In this document: positions 35,372 through 48,100 of the stretch, piece after piece
Position numbering within the stretch: the first letter of the stretch is position 1
How the letters are laid out: each line of letters begins with the position of its first letter
Source of the DNA: Certhia americana
Lineage: Eukaryota > Chordata > Aves > Passeriformes > Certhiidae
Reading direction: 5' to 3'
DNA: 64,000 bases
Assembly (NCBI GenBank): GCA_018697195.1
Contig: CM031878.1
Coordinates: 33,621,374 to 33,685,373 of the forward strand
Notes under the pieces: model-generated
Database searches by the model: none
What the model saw: only the letters and a program-made list of their open reading frames with translations
What the model was told of the DNA's origin: nothing
Made by a program: the position numbers and the translations under genes

Positions 35372-36652
35372 ATGCTGAAGAGGAAATTACGGTTTTGCCA
35401 CAACTTGCGCTTCAGGCTTTTCTTGGGTCTAACTCTCATTTTAGTAATAATTTCAGTTTTGAAAGTTAACCAGAAAGAAGACTTCCTAAATCGCAGACAT
35501 CTGGAGCTAACAAAAGAAGATCCTATTAGCAATGTTAACTGCACCAAGATTATTGAGGGGGATATAGAAGAAATACAAAAGGTACAGCTTGAGGCATTAT
35601 CAGTGTCATTTAAGAAACGCCCCAGACTAACAACAGATGATTATATTAACATGACTGCAGACTGTGCCTCCTTCACCAAGACTAGGAAATACATTATGGA
35701 ACCTCTCAGTAATGAAGAAGCAGAATTTCCAATTGCTTACTCAATAGTGGTTTATCACAAAATTGAGATGCTTGATAGACTCCTAAGATCAATCTACGCT
35801 CCACAGAATTTTTACTGCATTCATGTAGACAAAAAGTCTCCAGAATCCTTTTTTGCTGCTGTGAAGGGAATAGTCTCATGTTTTGAAAATGTCTTTATTT
35901 CCAGCCAGTTAGAGAGTGTGGTATATGCTTCATGGAGCAGAGTGCAGGCAGACATTAACTGTATGAAAGACCTCTACAGAAGAAGTTCAAACTGGAAATA
36001 CCTAATAAACCTATGTGGTATGGACTTTCCTATAAAGACCAACCAGGAAATAGTAGAGAAATTAAAAGCCCTTAAGGGTGAAAACAGCTTGGAAACAGAA
36101 AAAATGCCTGTTTATAAAGAAGTAAGGTGGAAAAAACACCATGAGATTATTGATGGTAAAATAAAGAACACAGGCATAGACAAACAACTGCCACCTCTCA
36201 GTACTCCAGTTTTTTCTGGCAGTGCCTATTTTGTAGTTAGCAGAAACTTTGTAGAATATGTACTAGAAAACAGCAAAATACTGAAGTTCATTGAGTGGGC
36301 GAAAGATACTTACAGCCCAGATGAGTACTTGTGGGCAACAATTCAGAGGATCCCTGAAGTCCCAGGTGCATTTTCTTCCAGTGACAAGTACGACGTTTCT
36401 GACATGAATGCACTGGCCAGGTTTGTCAAATGGCAGTACTTTGAAGGCGACGTGTCCAAAGGTGCACCCTACCCACCATGCAGTGGAGTTCACATTCGCT
36501 CTGTCTGTGTTTTTGGAGTGGGAGACTTGAACTGGATGCTACGAAACCACCACTTATTTGCTAATAAGTTTGACACTGACGTTGACCCTTTTGCAGTGAA
36601 ATGCTTGGAAGAGTATTTGCGGCACAAAGCTCTGTATCTGCAGAAGAACTGA
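35372..36652 (+). CDS. GCNT1: Core 2 beta-1,6-GlcNAc transferase 1 (C2GnT-L)
   Basis: GCNT1 transfers GlcNAc from UDP-GlcNAc in beta-1,6 linkage to the GalNAc of core 1 O-glycans, forming the core 2 branch on mucin-type glycoproteins in the Golgi lumen. The 426-residue protein is two shorter than human. It is a type II membrane protein: short basic N-terminus, transmembrane anchor about residues 14-30, stem, then the GT14 catalytic domain from about 120. The nine luminal cysteines expected for the family are at 57, 98, 149, 170, 197, 215, 370, 379 and 411. Both N-glycan sites (N56-CT, N93-MT) are present. Catalytic glutamate is E318 in YSPDEYLWATI (E320 in mouse). The frame is intact in one exon, as in mammals. 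An acceptor (poly-T, then TTTAG at 35341-35345) lies 26 bp before the ATG, showing upstream non-coding exon(s). Close paralogues are GCNT3 and GCNT4. RFK synteny supports GCNT1. Confidence 0.97.
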   Translation: MLKRKLRFCHNLRFRLFLGLTLILVIISVLKVNQKEDFLNRRHLELTKEDPISNVNCTKIIEGDIEEIQKVQLEALSVSFKKRPRLTTDDYINMTADCASFTKTRKYIMEPLSNEEAEFPIAYSIVVYHKIEMLDRLLRSIYAPQNFYCIHVDKKSPESFFAAVKGIVSCFENVFISSQLESVVYASWSRVQADINCMKDLYRRSSNWKYLINLCGMDFPIKTNQEIVEKLKALKGENSLETEKMPVYKEVRWKKHHEIIDGKIKNTGIDKQLPPLSTPVFSGSAYFVVSRNFVEYVLENSKILKFIEWAKDTYSPDEYLWATIQRIPEVPGAFSSSDKYDVSDMNALARFVKWQYFEGDVSKGAPYPPCSGVHIRSVCVFGVGDLNWMLRNHHLFANKFDTDVDPFAVKCLEEYLRHKALYLQKN

Positions 36653-37560
36653 AATGTAGGCTCCCGTTATGAAACCTAGGTGCAAATATTCTACTGCAAC
36701 AAACTTCAATGTGTTACAGCAATGGTGGTGATGCTGATAATGGGTATAGTGACTCTCACCATGTTGGTGTGGTGGTGCTCATGCCTCACTTGTCCATGGA
36801 CAAGGTGGAGAAAAGACATGTCTCAAGTATGCCTTGTGGCACACTGAGGCTTGGAGCTTTAGGTACAAAATCAGACAGCAGTTTTTGGAAGGCCAACTAT
36901 TTGGAATATTTATTATCTAAAAGGTATAATTAATGGACTTCCTTTGATTTAAATTGTTAAGGCATAGAAAATGCACGTTGTTCATGGTTATTCTTAATTT
37001 TTTTTTCCCATGAATGTAATGCTAGATGGAAGAGGAATATTAAGGGATGGGGTAAAAAGCAGCTGGACTGCACTTCATACTGAGTACTGAAAGATCTCAG
37101 GAATATAACATTAAAAGTTATCTAAAAGCTATGCAAAAGGGGATATGCAAAGCCAGCTGTTACCATTTTACTTAGATCTGTTTGCTGCAGTCCTGTTAGA
37201 CGTATTTCTTAATCCTCTTGAAAATTTTGTCTTCAGCATGGAGTATTAAGGAATTAAAATCTTTCTTTTGTATTCTTTGTGATAAAAAGTTTATACACTA
37301 GTTTGTAATTACATCTTCTCAGGGAAATTCAGTTTTGTGCCTGATGAGATTTAGACTTGTAATTTTACGTTTCTTACTGTATTGGGAATTCTGCTTTTGT
37401 ATACAAAATCACTCAAGTTTCTCAAAACTTAAAGAACTGCAGTAGTGTCTAGATATTACTGATGGAACTGCTGGTTTCTGCTTTCTGTCAAACTCAGCTT
37501 TGATTTCAGATTATTTTAACACTAAGTACAGAAAAAATAAAATTATTTTTTTAAATTATA
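36653..37560 (+). other. GCNT1: GCNT1 3' UTR
   Basis: Non-coding AT-rich sequence from the TGA to the canonical polyadenylation signal. The 74-codon frame at 36709-36933 within it is chance. Confidence 0.7.
37536..37541 (+). terminator. GCNT1: Polyadenylation signal AATAAA for GCNT1
   Basis: AATAAA is followed within 20 bp by a T-rich downstream element (ATTATTTTTTT). It is the first such pair after the GCNT1 stop. Alternative downstream sites are possible. Confidence 0.6.
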
Positions 37561-38401
37561 TTGTCTCTTCCTAGAATTAAATCTCTCTGAATATACCACA
37601 AAAAATCCTAATGATGAAGGCCAAAGATATTTTTACTGTAGTTTTCAATACATAACTGAAGCTGCAGCTGACATCTACCTTATCGCCATATGGTCATTCG
37701 TTCATGTCTGTGCTTGTTTAGGTTTAACTGGTTCATCTGATTTTATGTCTGGTTAGGCCCTTGCTCAATTTAGGTGCAGCAGTGTGGCACAGAAGCTTGG
37801 GGATGAAAGAAGAAGACACTGTGAGGGATGATATTATTTCCTGCTGTATCAATTCAGGTTTGTCATATATAGTTACTGCCAGATGTCTCTCATTCCTGAG
37901 ATGGCTGTGGAATTCATGACAGGCATTAGAAATGGCAAAACAGACTAAATTTTTGATTTGTGATCTGTTGCTCTAATCGCAGCATGTGTTTCTTAAAAAG
38001 GCACTTTATTCTGAGGTTTCTTTTCTTAGACATTGAATAAAGGACTGCTTACTGTTGATCATGCAGGCAGGAAGGGAGGCAAGCAGTTTAATCTGAAATG
38101 GAGCCTGTTTTTGCCACCCCCTGCCTTCAAAACCATGTGGAAGTTGTTCAGGGAGTTTTCAGAGACTTTCATGTTAACAGTGAAGGCAGTTGAGGTAAAT
38201 ACCCTGTCTTCCTCACCCTTTGGCTTTTTTACAAGAATGCTCTTGTAGACAGTTGTGCTTTACCACCTTTGAACGCACTATAACAAACTTCACTGCATAT
38301 AGTACTGGGAATTTCCAGGAAATATTTTTAGCAGAATGCAGTCTTTAAGAATCTGCACCTTGTCCTGGTTTTTGTTCATTTCCTGGCCAATGCACCAAAT
38401 T
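37561..38401. other. Intergenic sequence, no gene seen
   Basis: Short gap between the GCNT1 3' UTR and the next LTR. Nothing recognised. Confidence 0.5.
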
Positions 38402-39783
38402 TGTCATGGTTTCAGTTTGAAACCGTGCAGAAACACCAATTTTTGTCTCAGTTTTAGTTTGCCAATTCAAAATTTCTCAAGTCAAGAGCAAAGCAGGCTT
38501 GAACTTAAACGGAATAGAACTTTATTAATTAACACTAAAGAAAAAAAAAATCAGAATGAAACCTTCAAAACACTTCTCCCCTCACCAACTATTCACTTTT
38601 TACTCCAATGTAAAAAGACAAAACCTGGAATTCTCAGTTAGTTATCACTCTTAAAATTATCAGTTTTCAATTCATCAAGGAGAAAGGAGTCTCTCTTGGG
38701 TATCACAGAGATTTTCCACAAGATACCAGTTCTCTTGCTTCCATGCTCCACACTTGGCCTGCCTGGGTGGAAGAAATGTTGCCATTTGTGAAATCCCTTC
38801 CCATGAAACAGCCTGCCACAGCAGCTCATGGCCATATCAGTTTATTAGGGTACAGTTTAAGGATGCCTCTTCTAGTATAAAACAGAAGTTTTCTTCATCT
38901 CAAGGAACAGAGGTCATCTTCTCTCAATGGGCAGGGCATCATCTATCACTTCTTTAGTCTTCCTCTGTCTAATTTTCTCCAGCAACTCACAACTATGACT
39001 AGAACCTTGCATCCCCATAAAAAACACTCTGTAGGTTATAGGGTGTTTAGTCCATTCTCTATGGCCTCACAAGAGAAGTCCAGCCTAACCAGCCACTCCA
39101 TAATCTTCCTTTCCATCTGAAATTCCCTTCTCACTTTCCCTGACATCAAGTCTCATGCTGTGTCTTTCTACATTTCATCCGGTCTCCTCTTTTCCTCTGG
39201 ATAAGTCATGCTTTGGAAGTTTCATCTGGTCAGGGAAAAAAAAAAATTCACACAGGCGCAGCCAGGACTAGGCAGTCAGGTGACGCATTGCAGAGGTGCT
39301 GGAGGTGGGCCAGAATCTCCATGGCCTGCCACTGCCCTCCAATTCCAGCTGTGCTGAGAGAGGGAAGCCAGGATCCCCCCTCCAGCCCGGTCAGGCTTCA
39401 GATGTCTCATGCCAGGGCTGAACATCCCCCCCTTTTCTCTGCTGCCGAGCCTGGCTCAGCCCCCGGCTGCTGCGTGGGGCCGTCCTACCTTAGCATATTT
39501 CAGCATGCAAGGCTGGGCTGAGCCTTCCTTCCACTCCCCGCCTCTCCTTTCCCTTTGCCTGCCAGGAGTGCCGGGGGAGGGGAGGGAACCTCAGCCCGGC
39601 CCAGCCCGGCCATGGGGAACAGCTGTGCCAAGGCCCTGCCATTCACCCCCTCCAGAAACCAGAAGAGCTATTTCCAGATTCTCACCTTAAAATGTGTATT
39701 CACTAGAGGTGTATCCACTCTTTTCATTCGTTTAATCAGGTGTCAATATTACACAATTCTCCAATCAGGGCTAAACCATGACA
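38402..39783 (-). mobile_element. ERV solo LTR, 1.38 kb, antisense
   Basis: It is bounded by near-inverted ends TGTCATGGTTTCAG and CTAAACCATGACA. On the minus strand AATAAAGTTC lies close to the low-coordinate end, placing U3 at the high end with a GC/CpG-rich segment (39270-39650). The sequence (ctgtctcagttttagtttgcc-like start, gaggtcatcttctctc, gctgctgcgtggggccgtcc, ccctttgcctgccaggagtg) is a family I know as abundant in passerines. No internal retroviral genes flank it and no clean target duplication is seen. Frames inside it (87-102 codons) are not genes. Confidence 0.85.
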
Positions 39784-40439
39784 CACCTGAAGACAATCTA
39801 CATGCATATCTTCTATGAGACCAGAACTGCTAGTTCAAAAAGATTGAAAAAGTGATGATAAAATATAATGTGCACCAGATGGACTGCTGACTTAGTTGCT
39901 TGAAATCTACTTGACAGTTAAATCATCTTTATCCTACCTCTTTCAGCCTGCTTTTTACTTCGTCATTTGTGTAACACAATGATTGCCCGTCTGTATTTCT
40001 GTTGTTTATAATACTGCTCCTATAGATAGGGAAGATGCTGCTTGATTAGATGTTTCAAATATTACTATTTAGATGGAGTCAAGAGAGACTTGTGTATGCT
40101 CACTGTACCTTTTGTACAGAAGGAAAAGTAAGAGAGCATTGCTGTTTAGCGTACATTTTCCATCAGATAAGGAAGAATTTCTTCTGGGAAAAGTGAACTA
40201 CAGAAAAGCCCACCTCTAAAACTGACTAGAGAAGAGTCACCCTGCTCTGGTAGAATTTAAATGTTCTAGGAACACATTTTCATGGAAAGAACTCTCTATT
40301 TCCTGAGCAAGTACTGAATGTGCCAAGGGAAATTATTGGATTAATTAAAGGGTATTGTAAGTTACACAGAAAGAAAAAACACTTTCATGAGCTTAGGTAG
40401 TAAAGAATACAGTCCAATTTACATTAGTGTTTTCCACAA
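39784..40439. other. Intergenic sequence, no gene seen
   Basis: AT-rich sequence between two LTR-like elements, with no recognised content. Confidence 0.5.
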
Positions 40440-41076
40440 AATCAGATTCATTACCTGGTGTGCAGCAAGCCAATAATCACATACTTGAGAGAGACATTGA
40501 TTGTTCATTTCACATCTGTACAAGCCTGGGTTCTTAGTAGTATGACACAAATCAAGCACACCCCTCCAGACCCTCCCTGCCATTATTTATATACAGTTCT
40601 GAGTTTGTAACTTTCCAAGTACAGCCCCTCTTTTTCGCTTGGTTAGTAATTTCCATACAAGTGACATAATCCCAGCTAACTTCTACACATGCTTAGGGGA
40701 AGAGTCTTCACATGGGCAGGGGTCTTTTTTTTCTACTTGTAGGCACAGTTTTTAGTATTAAAATGAATATAGTTTAGCTATAGGCTACATAGACCTTGAA
40801 TATTTTGCAAGATAGCAATGTGTAAATACACATACATCAAAATCTTGGTTTACAACATTCTTAAAGCTTGTTAGTTCCAGATTGTCCTTGAAGAAGGTTG
40901 CTAAATGCTGTTTGTTTTGATTTTCTACATCCTTAGAGCTTGTTAGTCCCTGATGTCCTTGACTAAAAGATGCTGGCTGCTGCCTGTTCCTTTGGTTAGG
41001 ACTCCTTCCTGGCAGATCAGGCTTCAAAGTGATAAGTGACATCTTATCCTTAAGATGACTTAAGATAATCTTGACA
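40440..41076 (-). mobile_element. Probable ERV LTR with 72-bp internal duplication, antisense
   Basis: The high edge reads TGTCAAGATTATCTT on the minus strand, a TG start. A TATATAAAT-type box occurs on the minus strand near 40592. Two imperfect 72-bp copies lie at 40850-40921 and 40922-40993, anchored by CTTGTTAG at 40867 and 40939, as enhancer repeats often do in LTR U3. The low edge and the family are uncertain. The 99-codon minus-strand frame with an internal repeat is just this duplication translated. Confidence 0.45.
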
Positions 41077-44000
41077 CATACCACATTTTACAGCATTATT
41101 ATTCCACTGAGTCTACCAAGAAACTTAGCTAAAATAATCATCATTCTTAAATCAAGCAACTTTGTGGCATCAATAAAACAAATAAAATCTAGACTATATT
41201 CCTTACTGATGTTATCAGCTTTTTTCATAACTTGTTTCAGTTTTCTACTAGATATTTAGAAAAGGAATAAAAGTCTGTTCAGGATACAGATGAGATGGGG
41301 TCAACCGATGTGGTGATTAAAGGATGATTTACTGTAAAATCAGTCTCATGCAAGGGTGAGACCTTTAGGTTGTTACATTCAGCGGCATGATGCCAGAAGA
41401 CCTTTCTGGAATCTGTATCCTAATTTTTCTGTTTTATAGCTGAAATGAGTCAGTTTCTTACTCTTTGCATACAGATAATAATTGGATTTTCTTTCTTCTT
41501 GGTTCCACCTTCCTTTCTGCCCCCACGTGCCCTTTTTTTTAAACTCTTTCTTTTTTTTTTTTTTTTTTCCCTTGCCTTCTCTGGATCTGACAGGTCTTCA
41601 TACAGATGTTTATGTTTGCATCATTGTGTCTGCTTTATTTGCCATGCCTTATGTACAGTATCTTCAAAGCAGGAAATACTCTGTTCAGTGCCCTCATTTA
41701 AATTCTGTGCCTCTCAAGCAGCTTTGCTGTTCTAAAACATGTTAAACATGATTGCATTCTTCTGGCATCTGCCAGTATTTGTTTTAGTTTGTCTGTTTTC
41801 TATATCTATAATAGAGCTTGACAAGAAAATGTTTAGAACACAAGCAAATCCTTGAAGTAAACCGCTATTTAAAAATATATTGTTTTCTTCAAGAAACATG
41901 AAGTTTTCAAAGTTTTGTAAGAAAACCACTAAGCTGTGTAAAAGATGAAAAAATTCTGCTAAGAATGTCAGGATGGGACTCAAGCAAATGCTGTCTTTTA
42001 AAATCCGTGTCACATACTCCAAGACAGGATGCTGGAACTTATTCTGACAGATACAGATCTAGCTATAATTTTTAAAAAGTGTTTCCTCTGGACTTGGAAA
42101 TGTAGGCTTTCTGGGAGATCTAGTTACATACAACAAATTATGTGTTTTACTCTGTACCATGAGAACATATTAATTTTGCATTTTTTTTTTAATTTTCAGA
42201 GACATGAACCCCTTCATTCTCTCATTTAAATAAGTAACATTTAAGGAATCTTTTAGCAGAAAATACTTAATTACTAAAATCTTCAGTATCTTCAATGAAT
42301 TTAGTTTGTCTACAACTTATCACTTCCTTTCAGACAACTTGCCTTTGCTAAACATGGGGGTGGGGAGCAAAAATGGTCATAAAGCTTCAAAGTATAATTT
42401 AGTGACTGGTGTATGATAGGGAAAGTGAAAATGATAGGGAAAGTGAAAAATGTGACTTAGCATCAACAGTTATGAGTGAGTCTTTAGTATATTTTGGCAA
42501 AAGCTGTGTGAATTGCATTAGTGATGCTAGAAATAGGGATCTCCCAGTGTTGATGTGAAATCATGTTAGTATGGAAAATGTACTGGAAGAGTGTACATGA
42601 CATCTCTGTAGATACTGCTCATAATCTCATTTAACAACAGACTGTTGTTAATGAAACATGTTGCTTTCACCAGGCAGTTGAATCTTAATTACCCCTTTGA
42701 ACCACTAGATTATTAGGATGATTTTGTAACACCTCATCTACAAGCAGGAGTTGAAATGCTGTTGAACCTCAATTTTGAGTTAGTCTGAACCACATTTTAA
42801 GCCTTTTCAAGTTCTGCAAAGTAGCAAACCCGTTTTTAACAACATACCAAGCAGTGATGTTAACCACATGGCATGCCTTTGCTGGGCATGCAGAACAAGG
42901 TGCTCTTAAGAGATAATACATGAGTTACTTGTAAGCCTTGAATCCTGGCACGTTCAATTTCTGTTGTGACAGGGGACCCCAAGAGCAGAGGGGATTTGCC
43001 TTTACACCAGAGCAAACCCAGGTGAACCTATATTGGGATAGTGAGTCTAAATGCATTTATTCTTTCTGTTGTGCCTGTGGCACTGTAGAACTGAGTAGCT
43101 GCTGCCTGTGAGATATATAAATCCTTAATAATGAGACTGCAATGAGAGAGCAATGAAAAAAAAATATCCAGACTACACAACTTTTATCTTCTTCAAGCAC
43201 TTCTAATAGAAGGCAAAATACAAGTACCACACATACTCTTCCCTCCGTCTCTTCTTCCTCCCTCCCTACTAAATTTAATTTACATAGCTGCCATGCCAGG
43301 AAACACCAAACAAAATCTTTCACTGAGATAATGCCCCTGCTCCCTAAGACAACAGAACATTGGAGAGCTCTTGTTCTCTTCAAATGACCAAAATCAGGAA
43401 GGCCAAAGAGAAACTTCACTTCTTTTTCACAGCAATTACTCAAAGTGTTTTACTTTGCTGCTTTTTAAACTTTTCTGCCTGCTTGTGTAACTGAGGGCAC
43501 AGAGGAGGTCTGTTCCACATATCCACAGTCTCATGGGCTTTCTTCTTAAAACACAAGATTTGTCCCACTCTTGCCTCCTTGGTTCAGAGATTCCTACCTT
43601 CTCTTTTCCTCCTGCCATTATCTGTGAAGAGAGGGCACCTGTGAAAGAAACTGAGACCTTCTAAACTTTACTTCAGCTAGGTAAAAGGTGAAGTTTCAGG
43701 GAAACTACTTTCAGATGGATTAGATCTAGCATGTGAGGGCTGACCATTTCTCAACCTGGTAGCTATTTTTTAGCTTAATTTCTTAGTAAATTCAGCATTT
43801 CAAACCCTCTTAAGAATAATTGCTTTTGCATATCTGCCTTTTTTTGGCAAACTACATTTTGCAAGGGTTTTATTTTTGAGATCACATTGCTTTTACCTAT
43901 TAGGGTATCAAAATCTGAAGTCAATATAGAGGACTTTTGCCCTTCTTGACCTTTGAAGGTTGAATTTTTACTAGTAGCCCGAAGAATCCAGAAAATTCTA

Positions 44001-44689
44001 AATCTGCCAGACTGGCAGCGCAGCCATGTATTTCATGTACTTCAGTTAATTTGGATGAATCTATGAGAAACAAACCTATTTCCATCAACTGAGCATCTTT
44101 CTAGCATTAAAATAGTAACACATGGAAATTTTTTAAATGCGGGAAAGTCTTCCACAAGGCTACTTTTACCATCCTAAGATGAATGACACAGGCTGGAACA
44201 GTCTCTCAAAAAATTGGAAGTATGCTAAGAGTAGAAAACACTGCAAAGTGACAGTCACAGCAGAGTAGAATGACAATCAAAATACCAGAACACTTCACAT
44301 AACTCTGTCTGAGATGCTACAGTCACCAGTTGCTTTACAGCCACTGGAGGTTAAAGGGCATTTTTGAACCACCTGCTCAAGGGAGGGCAAGTGATTTAGT
44401 CACACATGGTGAGGTACTTGGTGGCTTTCAAGTGAGCTGTCAACCTACCTATCCCTGTGAGCCCAGCTGGTCTGCACCCAAGGGTGCTGAGGATGATATC
44501 TGGTGTCCACAAAAGGTTGTTGTCTTTCATCTCTGATGAATCATAGAGACTAGAGAAGACCTCAAATGGCCATGGTAAAACAAATGTTGTACCCATATAA
44601 AGGAAGGGCACATGAATAATCGGAGGAACTGCAGGCAGATTGTCTCATTTTGAGTCCCTGGGGAAAGTGTCTGTGAAACAAGAAGTCTT
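41077..44689. other. Intergenic sequence, no gene seen
   Basis: AT-rich sequence. There are T-rich tracts at 41530-41570, an 18-bp tandem duplication (gatagggaaagtgaaaat, 42414-42449), and short unremarkable frames up to 128 codons (43057-43443, minus) without recognisable domains. Confidence 0.5.
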
Positions 44690-44739
44690 AGGCAAGTACA
44701 AGCACCCAAGGCAGAAGATAGAGCTTGGCTAAATGATGC

Positions 44740-45187
44740 CTGATCTGATGGATGATCATCTGTGACAATGACTGGGTTTGTGGATGAGGTGGGAGCAGTA
44801 GATGATGCTGGCCTGGTGTACGTGAGCAAGACTTCAGCAGATATGGTGAGGAAAGGCAGCAAGCTGGAATGGAGGAAGGCAGCTTCAAGGTGTTGGCTCT
44901 GCCTACGAGATGTTTAGTGGGGGCTAGGCTTTTTTTACAACAGTTGCCACAAGTAGAAACAGGAGAGTTTTCAGCTAGACAAAGCAGGCCTCAGGAATTT
45001 CCATGGCAGGGTTACTAAACACTGGGACAGGCTACCTGGAGAGGCTGTAACATCACTGTTCTTAATGGAGTTCAAACCCCAGTGATACAAAACCCGGAGC
45101 AGCCATGTCTGACACCACAGCTAAGCCTGCTTTGGGAAGGGGGTTGAGTTCGGAAACCTGCCACAATCCACATGATTCCATATAACT
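44740..45187 (+). mobile_element. Degenerate CR1 LINE fragment
   Basis: The first part resembles CR1 reverse-transcriptase coding sequence (actgggtttgtggatgag, the TGFVDE-type block). The 3' part matches the tail region (cactgggacaggctacctgg, then gagaggctgtaac, then a degraded gattccat tail at 45173-45181). A large internal deletion separates the two parts. It is old and inactive. Confidence 0.7.
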
Positions 45188-48100
45188 GTTTTCCTATATT
45201 CTTCCACTAGTTACACAGTTACAAAACCACTCCAGAGAAGTAAGAGCTGAAGAAAAGTATTTCCAGAGTCAGAAAACCCATTACTCACAAACCATATGTT
45301 TTAAATAATATGTAATACCATAGATTTGCTGTAACTCATTTTCCCTTGTTGCACATATCCACTGTCACCTCACAAAGTCCCAGCACATTGTTCCTGTTTT
45401 TCACCTGTTGTCTTATTTTCAACTCAGTATTCTTTTCACAAGAATACTGCTATTATCTGTCTGGGATTAAATTTGGTCAAATGATTTCTTACATGAAAGA
45501 CAGTTTAATTCTGAGAGGGCCAGGGTGCTTGCTACATGCAATGTGATGGTATCTCCCCACTACTGGCAGTCACATTTCAGAGGATCATATAGCCCAGATG
45601 AAGCTGGGAATAGAAAGGATTTCTTTGAACAATGAAAACACTTAGCACTTCCTGGTTCTGTTGTGACCACCATCTGGCTTTGCTCACACCACCAAATGAA
45701 GTCACAAACTAATCCATTTGTGAGATACAACAATGGGATGATAGGAAATATTTCCTCACTTCTTGGAGTGCAGCTAGAAGAAAAATGAGTCCGCACTTGT
45801 ACAAATCTCACTTTGGACACAAAGAAGAATCTGCACAAGTTCTATGTATGTCTCTAAGAAGGTATTTGGTTTTGGCTACTTAAATATTGTTTAGTAACTA
45901 TAATAATGAAGGTGCTACTTCCTCAAAGTAGCTGTGATAATGAACTGTACAGAAGCAAATCTGTTTTGTGTAATTATTTTCATGTGTACTCCATCTTGCT
46001 CCAGAAGGTTTGCATGTCTGGATTTGCATGATAGTTTTTTTAAAAACAACTGTAAAAAAGGCTAGATACATGTTTGATTGTGTAGCTTGTCATCTCTTTG
46101 GACAGAAGCTGATACAATATAATAAAATAGTTTAGACTGAGAAACCACATTATAGAGGCCTTTGATGGGAACTTACTATCTGATCTATAGTCTAACAATC
46201 CCAAGGAAAATCTTGTCTTAAAGTTTGTACATCAGAATATATCAGCAGTGGTATTATTATTTATATAAAGGCATTGGGGTTATAGCAGTGTAAATGGCTT
46301 TTGGCAGAAGGCAATATTTGGTTAATGTTTGTTAAGTGCTACTCTCTTTAATTGCTGGGGAAAAAAAAGGAAAAATAACTACCAAAATTATTTCAGTTTC
46401 TGTTGAGTGTTTTGTGTCATTTGTAGGCAAAGTTAATGGAAGGAAAAATATCAACAACAAAAAGAGACCATTAAATGATTTTTTAACATTAACAGCACTG
46501 GCTTAAATTTTCTTTCCCATATTTGGTGTTACCAAAATTGTAGGAAAGGACTATGATACAACTCACATTTCATGCTGGTAGCTAGGCCAATTCTTAAAAT
46601 TAATTGAAAGCACCTAATGTGGTACACTGAATAGTTATGTTCAAAATTACATCCATGCCCCACTACACCTCAAGTTAGAGGCATCTTGTTTCCATCACCA
46701 TCTTATCTTTGATCTTTGATCCTTCACTTAAATATGTGCATTTACACATCTTCCATCTGGCTTGGCCCATGCTGTGCAGCCCAGCAACTGATTAGTTTTT
46801 AAGTCTGCACAAAGACATGTGCTGTAGGCACACTCAGAAGGCTTTCCTTTTCTCCCCCTCCGTTGTGTAAGAACAGCACATTTTCATTTTTTGAAAGAAT
46901 GAGAAATACATGTCGCTGTCTACACAAGAATTTGATCTCTTCTCTGAAGAAAACAGCAGTTCTATAATTGTAAGTGGGTTGAAGACAAACCTTTCTCCAT
47001 AGTATACACTGCCTTGGCCAGCCCCATGCAGTTGTTAATTCCCTGTGCTGGTTGTTCATGATGTTTATGTAATGTTGTGCATCATCTCAGATATGAAATC
47101 AGGCACTTAATGCCAACTTCCCTTTGAGAAAACATTTTAAATGCAGCCCAGTATGTGCATCTTCACATACAATGTGCATCTGATACCACATTGCTTTTAT
47201 CTCTCTCAAGTCGTGGTACCAGCCAATCAGTATCAGAGGCCCACTGCTTCGCTGGGAGGGTGGCTCAGAGTGATGGTAAGTCTCAAGAACTGACATCTGA
47301 AGAATGCCAGGCAGGAGAAGTCAGGAAAACACAACAAAGTAATGCAAGTTACAGGAGCCTGGACTCTGCATAGTTTCAGAAAAAAAAGTTTATCAACCTC
47401 CAAAGGCTTACGCAAATAAACCTTAGCTGGAGAAAAAGCAGCCTTCTCTACTCTGACTTTTAAACATCTCTAATTACCAGATAGAAGATTCTCTATCTTT
47501 ATTTTTAAAATGGCAAATTGAATAATAAAATTTCAGACTTGGTGTTAAATGAAAATCTGAAAAAAAAAAAAAAAGATTAGGCTGTTGGATAAAACACTCT
47601 CAAATAACATTTAAGTAGGTATCAAGAGGCACTTGGCATTTTTCCTCACAGAATTGATTCCAGTGCTGCAGTTCAATATGCAAATCCTGGTTTCAGAGCT
47701 GCTCAACCCACATTATCACATCATTTCTGTCATAAGGGAGTTCAGCTGCTGGGCAGATTTGGGACTCTGCTGTGATCTAATTCCTGTGGCTCTACAGTGT
47801 GTTTTATAAAAGTTCACACAGTGCATTTTTTGTTGGACAGAGAACATCAGCAAAGGCTTGCAAAACACAGTGACTTCTAGGAAAATTGAAATTATCTACA
47901 TCAACTTAGAGATTAAAAAAAGTCTTAAAATTAAGCTGAGAAAAGCAGAACCAGTGATGAGACTCTGCTTTGCACAAGCACTTGCTGTTTTCCATAGTAG
48001 GGAGATGGTAAGAAGGGACTGAGGTGTGAAGTAGTGAAGTGGTTAGGGAAACCCATGTAAACGTTGGGAACACAATAGTATAGAAAAGAAAACAACATAG

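Noticed and set aside
35356..35547. Antisense frame overlapping the GCNT1 start
   Set aside because: Shadow of GCNT1 coding sequence with no independent support; the same holds for 36263-36493.
39213..39818. 102-, 93- and 87-codon frames
   Set aside because: They lie within the antisense solo LTR at 38402-39783.
40785..41084. 99-codon minus-strand frame with an internal protein repeat
   Set aside because: The repeat is the translated 72-bp duplication of an LTR-like element, not a repeat protein.
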